A stretch of 33,173 bases of DNA, from positions 1-33,173 of the forward strand of contig SYMJ01000235.1 in NCBI GenBank assembly GCA_005805505.1, in the 5' to 3' direction. Numbering within the stretch: position 1 is the stretch's first letter; each line of letters begins with the position of its first letter. Below the pieces are notes generated by a model. The model searched no databases. It was given only the letters and a program-made list of their open reading frames with translations, and was not told the DNA's origin. This DNA comes from Verrucomicrobiales bacterium. Its GTDB lineage: Bacteria > Verrucomicrobiota > Verrucomicrobiia > Limisphaerales > UBA9464. Below are positions 32,183 through 33,173 of the stretch, piece after piece. The translations under genes and the position numbers were made by a program.

Positions 32183-33173
32183 TCAAGCACTGCACGGAGC
32201 GAGAATCGCATCGCTCATGCCGTGGATGATTTTTTTATCGGCCGGATTGAGCGTCGCTAAGATGCCTCCGAGTTTCGGACGGGCCTGATCCCCATCGCCA
32301 GACACGAAGTAATACGGGCACAGGCGGGCACGGACTGGCTGGCGAGTGACCTCGCCCGTATCGAGGTCCAAAGCCTCGGCCTCCAGCAGTCGCGGTTTGT
32401 GGTACTGCTGCAACAAGTAGGGCGACCCGGGCCAAGCCCCGAGAGCCCGATCTACCGCCGAACCCCATTCACCGGCGCTCAAATCGGACCCCAGATAAAC
32501 GCCCCGAGAGCCCCAGGCCTGCGGACTGAACCCAGAGATCTTTAACACCAGCGCCCGATCTCGCTGGGATAGCCCCTTCAGCTGAGACCACTCGGTGATT
32601 TCTAACCCGGGATAAGCGCCATGGGGCGGCAGCGGCATGGGATCGAGCAACCAACTGCGCGGCACGATCTTCAGCAGCCGGAGGTAAAATCCCTCCCCCA
32701 ATTCCTGCCGCCAGAACTCCCTCAGGTTTCGATTCCACAACAGGGCAAAGAGCAGCTTCTCCTCGAAAATGGGCCTCGGCGGCGGCGTCAGCCGGATACG
32801 CTTTTCCAAAGCCTTCTGAATCAACGCGCCCGATCCCTGCACCTGAGGTAAATCGAACAACTCGAAGAAGCGGTACACCGCCTCACCATCGGCCGGTGCA
32901 TCAAAATCCCCTCCGTGCACCTGGAAACGGCCCGATCCCAACTGTGCAGCCAGCCAAGCCATTTCCGGGCGATAAGACGCAGCCTCCTCGGACACCACGA
33001 TATGAACCTTCGAGGCCTCCCCAAAAATGGACGCGAATCCGTCCTGCATACCAGAGCCGCCCCCAATGACCGCATCACCCAGAGCCGCGTAAGTTTGGTT
33101 CAGCCACTGAGTCAAACCGATCCCCCCAGGCACCGAATCCAACTCGGAGATGATGAACCCCTCCTCGGTGAGC
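32183..33173 (-). CDS. ATP-grasp-like protein, C-terminal part (5' end outside window)
   Basis: The frame is open to the right edge (reading LTEEGFIISELDSVPGG), so the 5' end is missing; at least 330 residues are visible. The segment ELDSVPGGIGLTQWLNQTY resembles the E-x-N/PGG site of ATP-grasp-type ligases. Later VLKISGF, AWGSRGVYLG, a Trp-rich strand and PYLLQQYHKPRLL have the spacing of the ATP-grasp nucleotide-binding half (VLK, GG-x-GV, QxY). I do not recognise a specific family, and an ATP-dependent carboxylate ligase role is only inferred. It is convergent with argB, with a 12-bp gap between the stop codons and no obvious hairpin there. Confidence 0.65.
   Translation of the reverse strand, partial: LTEEGFIISELDSVPGGIGLTQWLNQTYAALGDAVIGGGSGMQDGFASIFGEASKVHIVVSEEAASYRPEMAWLAAQLGSGRFQVHGGDFDAPADGEAVYRFFELFDLPQVQGSGALIQKALEKRIRLTPPPRPIFEEKLLFALLWNRNLREFWRQELGEGFYLRLLKIVPRSWLLDPMPLPPHGAYPGLEITEWSQLKGLSQRDRALVLKISGFSPQAWGSRGVYLGSDLSAGEWGSAVDRALGAWPGSPYLLQQYHKPRLLEAEALDLDTGEVTRQPVRARLCPYYFVSGDGDQARPKLGGILATLNPADKKIIHGMSDAILAPCSA

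Overview
The window looks like chromosomal core DNA from a GC-rich member of the Verrucomicrobiota/Planctomycetota (PVC) group, most likely a verrucomicrobial lineage of the Pedosphaera/Limisphaerales kind. This assignment rests on family content alone. The window holds the planctomycete-type cytochrome/DUF1549/DUF1553 protein with its DUF1501 partner, a Pirellula/Verrucomicrobium-type membrane-bound dehydrogenase with a C-terminal heme motif, very large secreted proteins, a PEP-CTERM protein, and a GTP-type PEP carboxykinase. No rRNA, tRNA, CRISPR array, prophage or complete insertion sequence was seen.

Layout. Positions 1-5122 are housekeeping: the 3' end of recA with a terminator, rnc and an uncharacterised upstream partner (minus), GTP-type PEPCK (minus), and a LOG-family/TIGR00730 nucleotide-binding protein (plus). 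Positions 5263-12368 hold a 1483-residue secreted multidomain adhesin-like protein (minus) with a strong terminator, a PEP-CTERM protein (plus), and two small secreted proteins of unknown function. Positions 12419-14955 form a tight minus-strand operon for 2-keto-3-deoxygalactonate metabolism: an exported SMP-30-like lactonase, DgoK and a KDPGal-type aldolase. Positions 15085-18093 encode a second large secreted protein that shares a C-terminal module with the first. Positions 18384-18719 are the decayed 3' remnant of an RND efflux pump, followed by an exported glycerophosphodiester phosphodiesterase (18875-19699).

Positions 20164-26966 are a plus-strand trio typical of the PVC group (diheme PSCyt1/DUF1549/DUF1553 protein, Tat-exported DUF1501 protein, dehydrogenase/HEAT/heme protein), closed by a perfect bidirectional hairpin shared with rpmB. 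Positions 27385-28166 are a gene-free stretch with three copies of a 163-bp, hairpin-rich direct repeat. After it come an S41-peptidase-like protein that appears to have lost its catalytic Ser and Lys, a lone PaaK-like CoA ligase, a five-helix membrane protein, argB of the arginine-sensitive type, and the 3' part of an ATP-grasp-like gene that runs off the right edge.

The secreted proteins, the exported lactonase and GDPD, and the heme-containing trio suggest a bacterium that processes polymers or sugar acids outside the cytoplasm. I did not find a complete, clearly new multi-gene system. The best leads are the catalytically dead S41 homologue, the 163-bp repeat array beside it, and the shared C-terminal module of the two giant secreted proteins.
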